Shown here in pieces: positions 4,514 to 5,725 of a stretch of 5,725 nucleotides of DNA. Both the position numbers and the translations under genes were made by a program. The notes beneath the pieces were generated by a model that had not been told where the DNA came from, did not search any database, and saw only the letters and a program-made list of their open reading frames with translations. Origin of the DNA: CAYRZF01 sp964428805 (GTDB taxonomy: Bacteria; Methylomirabilota; Methylomirabilia; Rokubacteriales; CSP1-6); assembly GCA_964428805.1 (NCBI GenBank), contig CAYRZF010000117.1:1-5725 (forward strand), read 5' to 3'. Position 1 is the stretch's first letter. Each line of letters opens with the position of its first letter.

Positions 4514-5725
4514 ATGACTCATCCGACAGCGGCGACCGTCACGGCGCACGAGGCCCACGAGCTGGGGTTCGTGCGCACCTACATCTTCTCGACCGATCAC
4601 AAGATGATCGCCCGCCAGTTCCTCTTCCTCGGGCTCTTCATGATGCTGATCGGGGGCCTCCTGGCCGTGCTGATCCGCTGGCAGCTGGCGTGGCCCGAGA
4701 CGCCCGTGCCGGGGCTCGGGTGGCTGCTCCGGGAGACCGAAGGCGTGATCCCGCCCGAGACGTACAACATGCTCTTCACGATGCACGCCACCCTGATGAT
4801 TTTCTTCGTCATCATGCCGATCCTGGCCGGGGCCTTCGGCAACTTCTGCATCCCGCTCATGATCGGGGCCCGGGACATGGCCTTCCCGCGGCTCAACATG
4901 CTCTCGTTCTGGACCGGGGCGGTGGCGGGCGTCCTGATGCTGGCCGGCTTCTTCGTCAAGGGCGGCCACGCGGCGGCAGGCTGGACCTCCTACGCGCCGC
5001 TGTCCGCGGTGCCGACCTACACCGGCACCGACTGGGGGCAGAACCTCTGGTGCATCAGCCTCATCGTCCTCGCCGTCTCCTCGATGATGGGGGCGATCAA
5101 CTACATCACCACGGTCATCAACATGCGGGCGCCGGGGATGACGTTCTTCCGGATGCCGCTGGTCGTCTGGTCGCTCTTCATCACGGCGATCCTCCTGCTC
5201 CTGGCGCTCCCCGTCCTGACCTCGGCGGCGGCCATGCTCCTCTTCGACCGCACGCTGGGGACCCACTGGTTCCTCCCGGCCGGAGGAGGGGAGCCGCTCC
5301 TCTGGCAGCACCTCTTCTGGTTCTTCGGCCACCCCGAGGTGTACATCCTGATCCTCCCGGCCATGGGGATGGCGTCCGAGATCCTGCCGGTCTTCGCCCG
5401 CAAGCCCATCTTCGGCTACCGGGCCATGGTCTATTCCATGGTGGCGATCTGCTTCCTGTCGTGGATCGTGTACGGCCACCACATGTTCGTCAGCGGGATG
5501 GACCCGCGAGTCGGCATCGCCTTCACGCTCACGACGATGGTCATCGCGGTGCCGTCGGCCATCAAGACGTTCAACTGGCTCGGGACGCTGTGGGGCGGGA
5601 GCATCCTCTTCACCACGCCCATGCTCAACGCCCTCGCCTTCGTCGCGATGTTCGTCATCGGCGGCCTCTCCGGCATCTTCATGGCCTCCACGCCGGTGGA
5701 CATCTACATCCAGGACACCTACTTC
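4514..5725 (+). CDS. coxA: Cytochrome c oxidase subunit I, A1-type haem-copper oxygen reductase, 3' end outside the window
   Basis: Catalytic subunit that reduces O2 to water and pumps protons. Visible are 404 of the usual roughly 530-600 residues, open to the last base. The ATG at 4514 starts a short cytoplasmic tail, then the typical FSTDHKMIARQFLFLG entry to helix 1. His91 in TMHATLMIFF (4784-4786) is a low-spin haem ligand. Asp121 in GARDMAFPRLN (4874-4876) matches the D-channel entrance. GHPEVY (5327-5344) supplies CuB ligand His273, the Glu275 that marks A1 enzymes, and Tyr277 expected to be cross-linked to His273. His322 and His323 in GHHMF (5477-5482) are the other CuB ligands. Lys351 in AIKTFNW (5564-5566) matches the K-channel lysine. 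The window stops at VDIYIQDTYF, just before the expected HFHY motif with the remaining haem ligands, so the truncation is only the window edge. Subunit III and assembly factors probably follow. Confidence 0.98.
   Translation, partial: MTHPTAATVTAHEAHELGFVRTYIFSTDHKMIARQFLFLGLFMMLIGGLLAVLIRWQLAWPETPVPGLGWLLRETEGVIPPETYNMLFTMHATLMIFFVIMPILAGAFGNFCIPLMIGARDMAFPRLNMLSFWTGAVAGVLMLAGFFVKGGHAAAGWTSYAPLSAVPTYTGTDWGQNLWCISLIVLAVSSMMGAINYITTVINMRAPGMTFFRMPLVVWSLFITAILLLLALPVLTSAAAMLLFDRTLGTHWFLPAGGGEPLLWQHLFWFFGHPEVYILILPAMGMASEILPVFARKPIFGYRAMVYSMVAICFLSWIVYGHHMFVSGMDPRVGIAFTLTTMVIAVPSAIKTFNWLGTLWGGSILFTTPMLNALAFVAMFVIGGLSGIFMASTPVDIYIQDTYF

Noticed and set aside
4481..5482. Long open frame on the minus strand (333 codons) opposite coxA
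   Set aside because: It is antisense to a clearly conserved subunit I gene. Its product would be a low-complexity mix of Arg, Glu, Asp, His and Gly with no recognisable domain, as expected from the complement of GC-rich coding sequence.

Overview
The window is a GC-rich stretch from a Gram-negative-type aerobic bacterium. Everything readable lies on the + strand, and every gene encodes a respiratory electron-transfer protein that is membrane-bound or exported. A run of exactly 100 N (1538-1637) shows that this is a draft scaffold, plausibly a metagenome assembly. The gene set and base composition would fit an uncultured lineage such as NC10/Rokubacteria-like bacteria. That placement is an impression from memory, not something the sequence proves.

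Layout, left to right: (1) the 3' part of a two-domain diheme cytochrome c (2-784), whose start lies before the window; (2) a three-helix membrane-anchored monoheme cytochrome c (788 to the gap), starting 3 nt after the previous stop; (3) the scaffold gap, which probably hides the end of gene 2 and the start and signal peptide of gene 3; (4) a large composite protein (1639-3045) with two c-heme modules, an ethylbenzene-dehydrogenase-gamma-like (EB_dh) b-heme domain and a C-terminal membrane helix; (5) an exported cupredoxin-like protein (3059-3769) with amicyanin-like copper ligand spacing and a C-terminal beta-sandwich-like region; (6) a 74-nt spacer with a perfect 7-bp hairpin; (7) cytochrome c oxidase subunit II (3844-4500) with a complete CuA site; (8) cytochrome c oxidase subunit I (4514 to the end), A1-type, cut by the window just before the expected HFHY heme-ligand region.

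How they may work together: the five visible CXXCH motifs, one possible b heme and one probable type 1 copper site sit directly upstream of an oxidase whose subunit II has no cytochrome c domain of its own. The simplest reading is a dedicated periplasmic wire that carries electrons to CuA and then to the O2-reducing centre. The electrons could come from a quinol-oxidising complex encoded further upstream or from an unknown periplasmic dehydrogenase. The individual families are known. The most distinctive items are the diheme c/EB_dh/membrane-anchor fusion and the placement of a cupredoxin between it and the oxidase. Nothing here is clearly an undescribed system. There is no sign of mobile elements, CRISPR arrays, tRNA or rRNA.
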